Assembly: GCF_014595955.1 (NCBI RefSeq)
Contig: NZ_JABVCF010000001.1
Location: forward strand, 310,001 to 374,000
Reading direction: 5' to 3'
Source: Pseudaminobacter soli (ex Zhang et al. 2022)
GTDB lineage: Bacteria > Pseudomonadota > Alphaproteobacteria > Rhizobiales > Rhizobiaceae
Length of the DNA: 64,000 nt
Part shown: positions 34,080 through 42,655 of the stretch, in pieces
How positions within the stretch are numbered: position 1 is the stretch's first letter
How the letters are laid out: each line of letters starts with the position of its first letter
Translations under genes and position numbers: made by a program
Notes under the pieces: model-generated
What the model saw: the letters and a program-made list of their open reading frames with translations, nothing else
The model's database searches: none
Told to the model about the DNA's origin: nothing

Positions 34080-35351
34080 TCACCGTTCCTCCGGAGGCTT
34101 GATGCCCGAGAACCGCCGCAGCAGGACGAGGTCGTAGGCCGCCTTGAGGATGCCTGCGAGGATGAGCGGCCAGCCGAACGGCGATGCGGTCAGCAGCCAG
34201 CCCGACAGTAGCGGCGCGACCGCTGCGGCTAGGCTCCGCGGCACCGCCGTCACGCTGGCGGCGGCAGGGCGCTCCTCCGGCCTTACCACGGCCATGACGT
34301 AGGACGACCGCGTCGGCACGTCCATCTGGGAGAGCAGCGCCCGCAGGATCAGCAGCCCGAACGCGGCCCAGCCAGTCGGAGCGAAGGCAGTCAGGATCAG
34401 GAACATGCTCGACGGCAGGTGGGTGAAGACCATGGTGTTGACCAGCCCGAAGCGCCGGGCCAGCGGCGCCGCCGCAAAATACGATGCCGCCGAACACAAG
34501 CTGGTCACGAAGAAGATCACGCCGATGGCGGACAGGTCGAGCACGAAGCGGGCGGCGAGCCACAGGGTCAGCAGGGAGTTGATCACCAGGCCTCCGCCGA
34601 AGGCATCGACCGAGAACAGCGCAGCCAGCCGATAGATGATGCCGCGCGACGGGCCGAGCGGTGCCGGGGGGCTGTCCGCGCCAGCCTCGATGCGGGGCGA
34701 CAGGTGACGGTACAGCAGGAAGGTCAGCAGCCCGATGGCTCCATACAGCCCGAAGAGGAGCGTCGTTGTCGTCGACGGCGCCAGCACCGGGGCGAGCCAG
34801 TCCACCACGCCGACGAAGACCGCTCCGAGGGCGCCGAAGACGGCGCCGACGGCGCTGTAGCGGGCGAACACGGCCGTCCGGTTCTCGTCGGCGACGACGT
34901 GGGAGAGGACGGTGTGCTCGAGCGGCAGGAAGACGCTTACGTCACCTCCCGACGGGTTGAGCGTCCCGACGAAGGCGATGACGAGCAGCGGCCCGAAGCT
35001 GTCGATCCTGGCGAAGCCCAGCCCGGTCGCAGCCATCAGGAGCGCTGCGCCGAGAAGGGCGTGCCGCCGTCCCACCCGGTAAGAAAGCAGCCCGACCGCC
35101 AGGACCAGGAGCGCAGAACCCAACAGGGTCGCGGTGGAGATCAGGCCGACGGCGAAGGCATCATAGCCGAGACGGGAGAGATGGATCGGCAGCAGGATCG
35201 CGACATAGCCGTCCCCGAATGCGCGGAGCGAGCGTGCGACGAGAACACGCGTGAGGTCCGGAGACCATCCCGTGCCGTGATGGCCCGCGCCCGTCCCCGA
35301 GCTTGCTTCCGCCGGGTCTGGATCCTTGCTGTCGTGGACCACGCTGGACAC
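34080..35351 (-). CDS. MFS transporter
   Basis: A 423-residue major-facilitator protein with about 12 membrane segments and the loop motif SYRVGRRHALLGAALL between segments 2 and 3. Substrate unknown; its place next to chromate and metal genes suggests export of metal or oxidant stress compounds. The GTG at 35351 has a GAGAGGG site and is preferred to a TTG at 35384 that would overlap the preceding gene. Last gene of the minus-strand run 38256-34080. Confidence 0.85.
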   Translation of the reverse strand: MSSVVHDSKDPDPAEASSGTGAGHHGTGWSPDLTRVLVARSLRAFGDGYVAILLPIHLSRLGYDAFAVGLISTATLLGSALLVLAVGLLSYRVGRRHALLGAALLMAATGLGFARIDSFGPLLVIAFVGTLNPSGGDVSVFLPLEHTVLSHVVADENRTAVFARYSAVGAVFGALGAVFVGVVDWLAPVLAPSTTTTLLFGLYGAIGLLTFLLYRHLSPRIEAGADSPPAPLGPSRGIIYRLAALFSVDAFGGGLVINSLLTLWLAARFVLDLSAIGVIFFVTSLCSAASYFAAAPLARRFGLVNTMVFTHLPSSMFLILTAFAPTGWAAFGLLILRALLSQMDVPTRSSYVMAVVRPEERPAAASVTAVPRSLAAAVAPLLSGWLLTASPFGWPLILAGILKAAYDLVLLRRFSGIKPPEER

Positions 35352-35380
35352 GGCTTTTCCCTCTCGCAGTTCCCTGCCTC

Positions 35381-36385
35381 TCAAGGCGTGGGCTGATACA
35401 CCCAGATCGCCGCGTCCCCGTGGCCCGCCCGCACTGCGAGGAACAGGCGGTCGAGTTCGGGCACGAACAGCGACGTGCGCGCTCCGGGAGCAGTTGAAGT
35501 ACGCCCGACCCTGCGGAAGTTGCCGTTCTCCAGCACGAAGACATCCAGATGGCCGTCGCCGCAGCTTACGTAGACGCGGTGCCGCTTCGCATCCACGAAC
35601 ACGTCATCGGCATCCCCGCAGGACCGCGCGCTTGCGACCAGGGATCCGTCCTTCATCGAGAAAGCCGCCGGCGTCGCGGGCTTCCGGAACACGACGAGGA
35701 CTTGGCCCGAGGCCTCGTCCAGCGCCATCGGGAAATTCTCGCGGGACTGGCCCATCGGCCAGCGGGCCACCACCCCTCCACGCTGGCGGTCGGCGACGTC
35801 GATCGCATGCGCGTTGGGAACGTTGACGAAGATCCGGCTTCCGCCGCTCTCGAGCCGGAAGCTTTCGGGATGGCCGTCCAGGGCAATGTCGGCGATCTTC
35901 CGGTTCTCCCCCGCATCAATGACCGCCAGCGCGCCCGCGCCATAGCCCACGAACACCCGGTTGTTCGGGCTGTCGACCCGGATATTGTCCGCGTCCTCGC
36001 CGAGGTCGATCCGCCCCCCCTGATCGAGGTTCCTTCCCCGGAACAGCCGCACCGATCCGTCGCCGGCGCTGGCGACGTAGAGCGTCCCCGTCGAATCCAC
36101 ATAGCCGACGCCCTGAGGTTCCCTGAATCCGCGAATGCGGCCCGAAACTTCGAAGGTTTTGAGATCGACGATCCCCACGCTGCCGTTGCCAAGTTCGGCC
36201 ACGAACAGGCGTTGCCCGGGAAGGTCGACGGCCATGTGGTCGATGCGGCCCTTGACCTCGCCGAGCGGGATCTTCGCCACAAGCTGGCGGGGTGCGGCTT
36301 CGACCGCCTGCGCAGCCCGTGGCTCCATCGCGGCCGCGATCGCGGCCATCGCGAGAACGCTTCCCAGCAAAAAGCCCCGTTTCAT
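35381..36385 (-). CDS. Exported YncE-like beta-propeller protein
   Basis: A 334-residue protein with a signal peptide (residues about 1-26, AMAAIAAAMEPRAAQA) and repeated blade motifs of the form RLFVAELGNGSVGIVDLKT, TLYVASAGDGSVRLF, RVFVGYGAGALAVIDAG and RVYVSCGDGHLDVFVLENG. This matches periplasmic YVTN/NHL-type propellers. Such proteins often bind partners or metals; role here unknown. It starts 10 bases after the DUF1259 gene and is part of the same operon. Confidence 0.85.
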   Translation of the reverse strand: MKRGFLLGSVLAMAAIAAAMEPRAAQAVEAAPRQLVAKIPLGEVKGRIDHMAVDLPGQRLFVAELGNGSVGIVDLKTFEVSGRIRGFREPQGVGYVDSTGTLYVASAGDGSVRLFRGRNLDQGGRIDLGEDADNIRVDSPNNRVFVGYGAGALAVIDAGENRKIADIALDGHPESFRLESGGSRIFVNVPNAHAIDVADRQRGGVVARWPMGQSRENFPMALDEASGQVLVVFRKPATPAAFSMKDGSLVASARSCGDADDVFVDAKRHRVYVSCGDGHLDVFVLENGNFRRVGRTSTAPGARTSLFVPELDRLFLAVRAGHGDAAIWVYQPTP

Positions 36386-36395
36386 TGGCGCGCCC

Positions 36396-37310
36396 TCAGC
36401 CCTTGCCGGCCTTCACGTGATCGAGCGCGGCGCGCAGCCCCTTGGCGAGTTTCCCGGCATCGTCATGCGCCCAGAAGTGCATGAAGAACAGCCGCGGCTG
36501 GTCCGCGAGCATGTGGTTGTGCAGGGCCATCACCTCGATGCCGTTCTCCGTCAGGGCGCGCAACACGGGGTTCACCTCCTCGGCCGTCAGGACGAAATCG
36601 CCGGTGGTCGCCGCCTTGCCGTCGCCTATGGGCTGGAAGTTGATGGCGATGGCCGATCCCATTGAACCCGGAACGGGCATGCCGCCGTCCTCCACGAGAT
36701 CGGCCCGTGGGATCGAAACCTGATAGACGCCTCCGTTGGCCTTGCCCTTGTGGCCAAGCTCGCGGTCGATCCCGGCAGTGTCGAGATCAAGCTTCTCGTC
36801 GGCTTTGCCAGTCCGAGCCGCAGCAGAGGCGATTTCTGAGCCGGTCGGAGTGTGGCTCTTGCCCAGTGCCTGGCCAAAGGCCCGCGCCAATGTCACGGGG
36901 TCGCCGTGGCCCTTCACGTGCATGTACATGGTCGCAGGCTGCGACCGCAGCAGGTGGTTATGCAGCCCGGCGATCTCGATGCCGTTGGCGGCGAGGACCG
37001 TCATGACCGGGCTGACCTCGTCCTGGGTGAGCACAAGGTCGCCCATCACCACCGAGTCCGAGTCACTGTCGCCCATAGGCTTGAAGGCCAGCCAGGAGCC
37101 GAGCGCCAGCGCTGGCTTGATGGCGATGCCGTCGAGTGTGACCTTCAGATCCGAGCGGGGCAGCCCGATCCGGTAGATGCCGCCCGGCAGCTCGGTGCCG
37201 GATCTCTCGATCGCCCCCGCCACTGCCTTCCAGTCCGGTACCGCCAGTACAGGCTGAGCGACTCCGAGGGAGGCCACAAACGCCAGGCCAGCTACGATGT
37301 TTGCACGCAT
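36396..37310 (-). CDS. Exported DUF1259 (LppY/LpqO-like) protein
   Basis: A 304-residue secreted protein with a signal peptide (GLAFVASLGVAQPVLA) and two tandem DUF1259 halves: the first with YRIGLPRSDLKV and AGLHNHLLRSQP, the second with YQVSIPRADLV and MALHNHMLADQPRLFFMHFW. The paired HNH-x-L segments are candidate metal or ligand sites. Function not established. The ATG at 37310 has an AGGAG site, so the ORF start at 37331 is not used. Found in metal-resistance regions with ChrB relatives. Confidence 0.87.
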   Translation of the reverse strand: MRANIVAGLAFVASLGVAQPVLAVPDWKAVAGAIERSGTELPGGIYRIGLPRSDLKVTLDGIAIKPALALGSWLAFKPMGDSDSDSVVMGDLVLTQDEVSPVMTVLAANGIEIAGLHNHLLRSQPATMYMHVKGHGDPVTLARAFGQALGKSHTPTGSEIASAAARTGKADEKLDLDTAGIDRELGHKGKANGGVYQVSIPRADLVEDGGMPVPGSMGSAIAINFQPIGDGKAATTGDFVLTAEEVNPVLRALTENGIEVMALHNHMLADQPRLFFMHFWAHDDAGKLAKGLRAALDHVKAGKG

Positions 37311-37409
37311 GGTATACTCCTGTACTCCCACCCCAAGTGCCCAAACCGGGCAAATGTCGTCCGCCGGGAATGCTGCCGCACCCGCGAATTTTGACGGGCG
37401 GGCTGCCGA

Positions 37410-37877
37410 TTACGCCGCCGGCTTCATGGTGGGCGGCCAGCTATGTGTCTCCACCTTGCGGCGGGATGCCCAGGCATAGAGCGCGTCGTAGATGACGAAG
37501 CCGTGCTTCAGCACCTCATGGTCGTCGGGCGACAGGTCCCGCAGGCCCATCGAAATCGCCAGGAGTCCGGCCGACTGCGGCGTGAGGTCGTGTCGGTCGG
37601 TGTCGGCGCCGCCCACGATCGCGTCGATGGTCGTAATGGCGGGGTCGCGATCCAGCCCGTATTTGGAGACGAACGCGTCGAAGCTGCAGCCGTCGCCCAC
37701 ATGCGTGAACTCGACGTCAGGCACGTCGTAGGGTGTGGCCCCGGTATCCTCCGCGACCCGAGCCACTTGGTCCGGGGGCACGAAGAGGAATTCCGGCTCC
37801 TTGTCGATGAAGCGCGCGATCAGCCAGGGGCAGGCGATGCGGTCTATGACCGGACGTTCGCGAGCGACCCATTTCAT
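37410..37877 (-). CDS. Stand-alone ChrB C-terminal-domain protein
   Basis: A 155-residue protein that aligns with the second half of the full ChrB encoded at 38517: both have DRIACPWLI/DRIACSWLIRRFID, the EFTHVGDGCSFDAF/EITHEGDRCSFEVL segment and a C-terminal helical region. It lacks the N-terminal DNA-binding half of ChrB, so it is probably an enzyme-like or sensor partner and not a repressor. A GGGAGGA site precedes the ATG. Possible role in chromate response inferred from family and context. Confidence 0.88.
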   Translation of the reverse strand: MKWVARERPVIDRIACPWLIARFIDKEPEFLFVPPDQVARVAEDTGATPYDVPDVEFTHVGDGCSFDAFVSKYGLDRDPAITTIDAIVGGADTDRHDLTPQSAGLLAISMGLRDLSPDDHEVLKHGFVIYDALYAWASRRKVETHSWPPTMKPAA

Positions 37878-37950
37878 GACGCAGTCCTCCCTTCTGCCAG
37901 ATTATGCGGGACGGTCGGCGCGCCCATAGCGCGCCAGGGATTCCCGTCCC

Positions 37951-38256
37951 CTAATCGTCATCGTACTCGCCTCCACCTTCCCCGGAGACCGCCAACCGCC
38001 CATTTTGGGAATCCACGACGAACTTGCTGCTCTGTCCGGCCTTCGAGGCGATTGCCTCGTAATATCTGCCTTCCCGCACGATCTGCACGTTGAACCAGCC
38101 GTCCGCCTCGAGCTTCTGCCGAACCTGGGCCTCGCTGACTGGCTGGTCGCCCGGGATGAAAGTCGTCTCGTTCCTCGGCTGCGCCAGCACGATCGCGAGC
38201 CCGGCGGCCACCGCGAGCAAGACGCCGCTGATGACGCCAATGAGTGTTCGGTCCAT
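37951..38256 (-). CDS. Exported PepSY-like small protein
   Basis: A 101-residue protein with an N-terminal membrane anchor or signal segment (TLIGVISGVLLAVAAGLAIV) and a soluble part EAQVRQKLEADGWFNVQIVR and KFVVDSQNGRLAVSG that fits a PepSY-type fold, followed by an acidic tail. The ATG at 38256 is chosen over longer frames because the hydrophobic segment then sits at the N-terminus. Divergent from chrB and first gene of the minus-strand operon. Confidence 0.78.
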   Translation of the reverse strand: MDRTLIGVISGVLLAVAAGLAIVLAQPRNETTFIPGDQPVSEAQVRQKLEADGWFNVQIVREGRYYEAIASKAGQSSKFVVDSQNGRLAVSGEGGGEYDDD

Positions 38257-38516
38257 GGACCTTACTCCGTCCGTTGCCGCTTTCCTCCGCCCGTAGTCCA
38301 GGGCCCTGTGAGGCTCGCAATCCCGTTCGGGATGCGTCTTCGCGGAGAAAGCGCGGGAAGCTTGTCGGAATGCTGCGATCCGGACGTTCACCCACTTACG
38401 GGGCCGCGCCCAGCTTCAGCATCCTCGCCGGGCTTCTTCTTCAGGCCAAAATCCTACGCCCGTTCATATCGTGATACAAGTGTTGCATCCACTGAGTTTG
38501 ATGATACGGTTTTGCA
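38257..38516. promoter_or_regulatory. Divergent promoter region of chrBA and the PepSY-led operon
   Basis: A 260-bp gap between divergent genes of the chromate region. Close to chrB it is AT-richer and holds two TGATAC hexamers at 38472-38477 and 38502-38507, 30 bases apart (about three helical turns), the first inside an interrupted TATC-GT-GATA palindrome. ChrB-type regulators are known to act on their own promoter, so these are candidate sites. No clear Shine-Dalgarno sequence precedes the chrB ATG, so initiation may be leaderless. Confidence 0.4.
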
Positions 38517-39503
38517 ATGACCGCTGACGTGAACGGGCCGAATGCCCCATGGTTGCTGCTGATCCATCAACTGCCGAGCAAGCCCGCCTATTTCCGGGTG
38601 AAGATCTGGCGCAGGCTGCAGGGCATCGGCGCGGTCGCGGTCAAAAGCACGGTCTATGCGCTGCCCGCGAATGCGGAGACGCAGGAGGACTTCGAATGGC
38701 TCCTGAAGGAGATCGTTGAAGGCGGCGGGGAGGCCCTCGTGTGCGAGGCGCGACTCATCGACGGCCTCTCGGATGGCCAGGCGCGTGCCCTCTTCGATGC
38801 CGCCCGTGACGAGGACTATGACGAAGTCGCCAAGGAGGCGCGAGACCTTGCCGCAAGGCTGGAAGCCAACGGCGCGGCGGCAAAGCGGGCCGAGAGCCGA
38901 GGCCAGATCGGCCGTCTACGCAAGCGGCTCGCCGAGATCGCCGCGACCGACTTTTTCGGCGCGACCGGTCGCCTCACGGCGGAAAGCCTGATCGCGGACC
39001 TGGAGCGCAGGCTCACGGAGGACACCGACATGGCCAGTGAAATGCCGCAAGCGCCGCAGCCTACAGCGGCGGATCTCAAGGGACGGATCTGGGTCACGCG
39101 CACGGGCGTGCATGTCGACCGCATCGCCTGTAGCTGGCTGATCCGCCGCTTCATCGATCCCGATGCCGTGATCCGCTTCGTGCCAGGCAAGGGATATGTT
39201 CCAAAGGAAGGGGAACTCCGTTTCGACATGTTCGAAGGTGAGATCACCCATGAAGGCGACCGCTGCAGCTTCGAGGTCCTGCTAGGCCGCGCCGGCATCA
39301 CCGATCCGGCGCTTCAAGCCATCTCGGAGATCGTTCACGACATCGATCTGAAGGACGCCAAGTTTGGACGCGAGGAGACGACGGGCATCGCCCATCTCAT
39401 CGCCGGCATCGCCATGGCCAACGATGAGGACGCTGAACGCGTCGCCAAGGGAGCCTCGGTCTTCGACAATCTTTACGAATATTTTCGCAAGAACCGCGGT
39501 TGA
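38517..39503 (+). CDS. chrB: Chromate-sensing regulator ChrB
   Basis: A 328-residue full-length ChrB. The N-terminal half (LIHQLPSKPAYFRVKIWRRL, VKSTVYALP) is the DNA-binding/PaaX-like part and the C-terminal half (DRIACSWLIRRFIDPDAVIR, ITHEGDRCSFEVLLGRAG) is the chromate-responsive domain. ChrB represses chrBA and is released by chromate. It overlaps or abuts chrA. The C-terminal half is duplicated as a separate gene at 37410-37877. Confidence 0.95.
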   Translation: MTADVNGPNAPWLLLIHQLPSKPAYFRVKIWRRLQGIGAVAVKSTVYALPANAETQEDFEWLLKEIVEGGGEALVCEARLIDGLSDGQARALFDAARDEDYDEVAKEARDLAARLEANGAAAKRAESRGQIGRLRKRLAEIAATDFFGATGRLTAESLIADLERRLTEDTDMASEMPQAPQPTAADLKGRIWVTRTGVHVDRIACSWLIRRFIDPDAVIRFVPGKGYVPKEGELRFDMFEGEITHEGDRCSFEVLLGRAGITDPALQAISEIVHDIDLKDAKFGREETTGIAHLIAGIAMANDEDAERVAKGASVFDNLYEYFRKNRG

Positions 39504-39520
39504 ACGGCAGAAGCCAGCCG

Positions 39521-40942
39521 ATGAATCACGCAAGCATGGTCGCCGCCGCGTCTGTAAAAAGCCTCGATGCCCCCGCCCACGGCATCCCCTTCGGTGAGGC
39601 GATGAAAGTCTGGGCGCGTGTCGCGGCCCTGAGCTTCGGCGGGCCCGCCGGACAGATCGCGGTCATGCATCGCATCATTGTCGAGGAGAAGCGCTGGATC
39701 GGCGAGACGCGGTTCCTGCATGCCCTGAACTACTGCACCTTGCTGCCCGGCCCGGAAGCTCAGCAGCTCGCAGTCTATATCGGCTGGCTCCTGCACAAGA
39801 CCAAAGGCGGGCTGGTCGCGGGCATCCTGTTCGTGCTTCCGGGGGTGCTCGCCATCATGGCGCTGAGCTGGATCTACGCCATCTTCGGCAACGTCGGAGC
39901 GGTCCAGGCCCTCTTCTTCGGATTGAAGGCCGCGGTTCTCGCGATCGTGCTCGAGGCCGTGCTCCGGATCGGGCGGCGGGCCCTCCAGAACAATGTCATG
40001 ATCGGCCTGGCCGCGGCCGCTTTCATCGCCCTGGCCTTCTTCCGGGCACCGTTCCCGCTGGTCGTCCTCGCGGCTGGCCTGATCGGGTACGTGGGAGGTC
40101 GGGCGGAGTGGACCGCGTTTCTCGCAAGCGGCGGCCACCGAAAGATCGGCGGCAACCAGGTCGCTGACGTCGACTCCGCTCTGGGAGAAGGAGTGCCTGA
40201 ACATGCACGCCCTTCGTTGGGCTGGTATCTGAAGGTCGCCAGCGCCGGCATCCTCCTGTGGTTGGTTCCCGTTCTCGCGCTGCTGGCATTCCTTGGCCAA
40301 GACAATGTCTTCACCGACATCGCCATCTTCTTCTCGAAAATGGCGATGGTCACGTTCGGCGGAGCCTATGCAGTGCTTTCCTACGTCGCCCAGCAAGCCG
40401 TCGAGCATTATGGCTGGCTGAAGCCGGGCGAAATGCTGGACGGTCTCGGCATGGCGGAGACGACCCCCGGGCCACTGATCATGGTCACGCAGTTCGTCGG
40501 CTTCATGGGAGCCTACCGATCGCCCGGCTCGCTGGACCCGCTGCTCGCGGGCACGCTCGGCGGACTGCTCACCACCTGGGTGACCTTCGTTCCGTGCTTT
40601 CTGTGGATCTTCCTTGGCGCGCCCTACATGGAGGCGCTGCGCAGCAACAGGGCACTATCCGCGGCCCTGGCGGCGATTACCGCCGCGGTCGTCGGCGTCA
40701 TCCTGAACCTCGCGGTGTGGTTCGCCCTGCACGTCCTGTTTCGTGAACTCTACGAAGCGCACGGACTCGGCATGACGGTCGACGTGCCCGTTTTGAGCTC
40801 CGTCAACGTCGCATCGCTGGTCCTGACGCTCGGCGCAATCGTGGCCGTGTTCCGCTTCAAGGTCGGCATGCTCACGGTGTTGGCCGGCTGCTCTATCCTC
40901 GGCCTGCTCTATGCATTGCTTGCGGGATCGCTCGGCGCGTGA
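39521..40942 (+). CDS. chrA: Chromate transporter ChrA
   Basis: A 473-residue inner-membrane chromate exporter of the long (two-domain) CHR type. Both halves carry the conserved motif: SFGGPAGQIAVMHRIIVEEKR near residue 40 and TFGGAYAVLSYVAQQAVEHY near 290, followed by LPGPEAQQLAVYIGW and TPGPLIMVTQFVGFMGAY. It uses the membrane potential to expel chromate. The ATG at 39521 is preferred; a TTG at 39500 overlapping the chrB stop is an alternative. Operon with chrB. Confidence 0.95.
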   Translation: MNHASMVAAASVKSLDAPAHGIPFGEAMKVWARVAALSFGGPAGQIAVMHRIIVEEKRWIGETRFLHALNYCTLLPGPEAQQLAVYIGWLLHKTKGGLVAGILFVLPGVLAIMALSWIYAIFGNVGAVQALFFGLKAAVLAIVLEAVLRIGRRALQNNVMIGLAAAAFIALAFFRAPFPLVVLAAGLIGYVGGRAEWTAFLASGGHRKIGGNQVADVDSALGEGVPEHARPSLGWYLKVASAGILLWLVPVLALLAFLGQDNVFTDIAIFFSKMAMVTFGGAYAVLSYVAQQAVEHYGWLKPGEMLDGLGMAETTPGPLIMVTQFVGFMGAYRSPGSLDPLLAGTLGGLLTTWVTFVPCFLWIFLGAPYMEALRSNRALSAALAAITAAVVGVILNLAVWFALHVLFRELYEAHGLGMTVDVPVLSSVNVASLVLTLGAIVAVFRFKVGMLTVLAGCSILGLLYALLAGSLGA

Positions 40943-41035
40943 TGGGTCCGGGCCGAACTGAGCTACCGAAGGCAAGCTAGATCAACCAACGAGCGCTTCT
41001 CGCCCGGTTCTCAGCTAAGCGGCAAGCTGCGCCCC

Positions 41036-42349
41036 TTAGCCCTTCGCAGGCCATGCCTTGTGGAGGTCGTCGATGACAAATGCGTGCACGTGGTCGTGGC
41101 CATTTCCCTTCGCAACAAGGTGCGGATGATCTGCCGGGAGGTCGTCGTGGGTGTGCTCGATTGCCTCCGGATCGTGGGCGGGCCAGACCGCGAGCGCGAC
41201 GGCGACCGCGGCAGCAGCAAGCCCGGCAAGGATGACTGCGGTCAGCGGCAGGCCGAGCTCCGATCCAGCCCATCCGGCGAGCGGATAGGCGATAAGCCAG
41301 CAGGCGTGCGAGAGGGCGAACTGCGCGGCGAAGAGTGCCGGACGGTCCTCAGGATTCGCGGAGCGGCGCAGGAGCCGCCCGGAAGGGGTCTGCGCCATCG
41401 AGTAGCCAAGACCGAGGACGAACCATAGCGCCAGCAGCCATTGGTAGGAGGCCAGCGCGGCCGCGGCGAGCGTTCCGGCCGCGAGCAGGGCCGCGCCGGC
41501 GAGCATCGCCGTGCGGTCCGGGACCGTCTCCAGCAGCCGCGGGAGCAGAAGCGCAGCGACCATGGACCCGCCTCCGAAGGACGCGAGCGCGATGGCCATC
41601 GCCTCCTGGTCGAGCCCGAACACCGCCTGCACAAAGACCACGGTATTCACAATCACGAGCGCGCCGGCCGAGGCCACGGCCAAGTTGACAGCAAGCAGTC
41701 CTCTGAGGCGCGGGGTCGCGAGATAGATACGGATGCCGCGCGTGGTCCGGTCGAAGATGCCGCGCGGCTGCGACGGCTTCGGGCTGGGCAGCGTCACGGT
41801 GAGCACGAGCGCCGCGGAGGCAAGAAAGCCGACAACGGTGCCGCCGAACAGGTCGTGGAAGGAGATTACAGTCAGGAGCGCGGCGGCCAGCATGGGACTG
41901 ACGGCGCTTTCGAGGTCGTAGGCCAGACGGGAAAGCGACAGTGCCCGGGTGTAGTCCTTCTCGTCCGGGAGCACGTCCGGGATCGTCGCCTGGAAGGTCG
42001 GAGTGAAGGCCGCCGACGCGGACTGTAGCACGAAGATCAGGACGTAGACCTGCCACACCTCCGTCACAAAAGGGAGCAGCACCGCAACCGTCGCCCGCAC
42101 GAGGTCCAGAGCCACCAGCATCGACCGGCGTGGCAGCCGCTCGGCAAAGGCGGAGGCGACAGGTGCGACCCCGACATAAGCGATCATCTTGATGGCAAGC
42201 GCCGTGCCGAGCACAACCCCGGCTTCCGCCCCGGCGAGTTCGAAGGCGAGCAGCCCGAGCGCGACCGTCAGCAGTCCCGTGCCCACGAGCGCGATCACCT
42301 GCGCGAAAAACAGGTGGCGATAGGTGCGGTTGGAGAGGACAGCCAGCAT
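41036..42349 (-). CDS. MFS exporter with histidine-rich C-terminal tail
   Basis: A 437-residue major-facilitator protein with about 12 membrane segments. The last 40 residues (HTHDDLPADHPHLV, NGHDHVHAF) are rich in His and Asp, as in nickel/cobalt exporters of the NreB type. Its start codon overlaps the stop of the CsoR/RcnR-type sensor, so expression is coupled to the metal sensor. A divalent metal such as Ni, Co or Cu is the likely substrate; which one cannot be read from sequence. Confidence 0.88.
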   Translation of the reverse strand: MLAVLSNRTYRHLFFAQVIALVGTGLLTVALGLLAFELAGAEAGVVLGTALAIKMIAYVGVAPVASAFAERLPRRSMLVALDLVRATVAVLLPFVTEVWQVYVLIFVLQSASAAFTPTFQATIPDVLPDEKDYTRALSLSRLAYDLESAVSPMLAAALLTVISFHDLFGGTVVGFLASAALVLTVTLPSPKPSQPRGIFDRTTRGIRIYLATPRLRGLLAVNLAVASAGALVIVNTVVFVQAVFGLDQEAMAIALASFGGGSMVAALLLPRLLETVPDRTAMLAGAALLAAGTLAAAALASYQWLLALWFVLGLGYSMAQTPSGRLLRRSANPEDRPALFAAQFALSHACWLIAYPLAGWAGSELGLPLTAVILAGLAAAAVAVALAVWPAHDPEAIEHTHDDLPADHPHLVAKGNGHDHVHAFVIDDLHKAWPAKG

Positions 42350-42624
42350 CAGAGATACTTCGCGATCTGCTTGAACTCATCGACCGAGCCGCGCTTCTCC
42401 CGCGGCAAAGGCCCGATGGTCTCCTCGAGGCAGTGGTCGAGATGGTCGTGGATCAGGGCACGCTTGGCCTGCGCCACCGCCTTCTCGACGGCATGCAACT
42501 GCTGGGCGATGTCGAGGCAGGGCTTGCCGCCCTCGATCATGCCGACGACGCTGCGCAGGTGCCCCTCGGCGCGCTTCAGGCGCTTCACGATGGTAGGGTG
42601 GGACCTGTGGGGATGCTCGACCAT
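42349..42624 (-). CDS. CsoR/RcnR-family metal-sensing repressor
   Basis: A 91-residue all-helical metal sensor. Candidate ligands are Cys36 (KPCLDIAQQLH), His61 and Cys65 (HDHLDHCLEE), which match the Cys-His-Cys set of copper-sensing CsoR, while the His-rich N-terminus (His4, His6, His9) and extra His59/His64 recall nickel/cobalt sensors RcnR and DmeR. Metal specificity is therefore open. It is coupled to the His-tailed exporter and has a GC-tract operator candidate immediately upstream. Confidence 0.93.
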   Translation of the reverse strand: MVEHPHRSHPTIVKRLKRAEGHLRSVVGMIEGGKPCLDIAQQLHAVEKAVAQAKRALIHDHLDHCLEETIGPLPREKRGSVDEFKQIAKYL

Positions 42625-42636
42625 GCCTAGGGCCGT

Positions 42637-42655
42637 ATCCTCCCCGGGGGGATGG
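42637..42655. promoter_or_regulatory. G/C-tract operator candidate for the CsoR/RcnR sensor
   Basis: TATCCTCCCCGGGGGGATGG lies 13 bases before the sensor start, a run of C then G flanked by AT/TA pairs, the pattern bound by CsoR/RcnR-type repressors. It also overlaps the ribosome-binding region (GGAGG on the minus strand), so binding could block both transcription and translation start. Sequence pattern only. Confidence 0.5.

Noticed and set aside
34419-35396. 325-codon plus-strand open frame opposite the MFS gene
   Set aside because: Shadow of a 12-segment MFS protein; its sequence is Gln/Arg/Asp-rich without hydrophobic core or motif.
39473-40408. 311-codon minus-strand open frame
   Set aside because: Antisense to chrA; biased charged composition and no domain.
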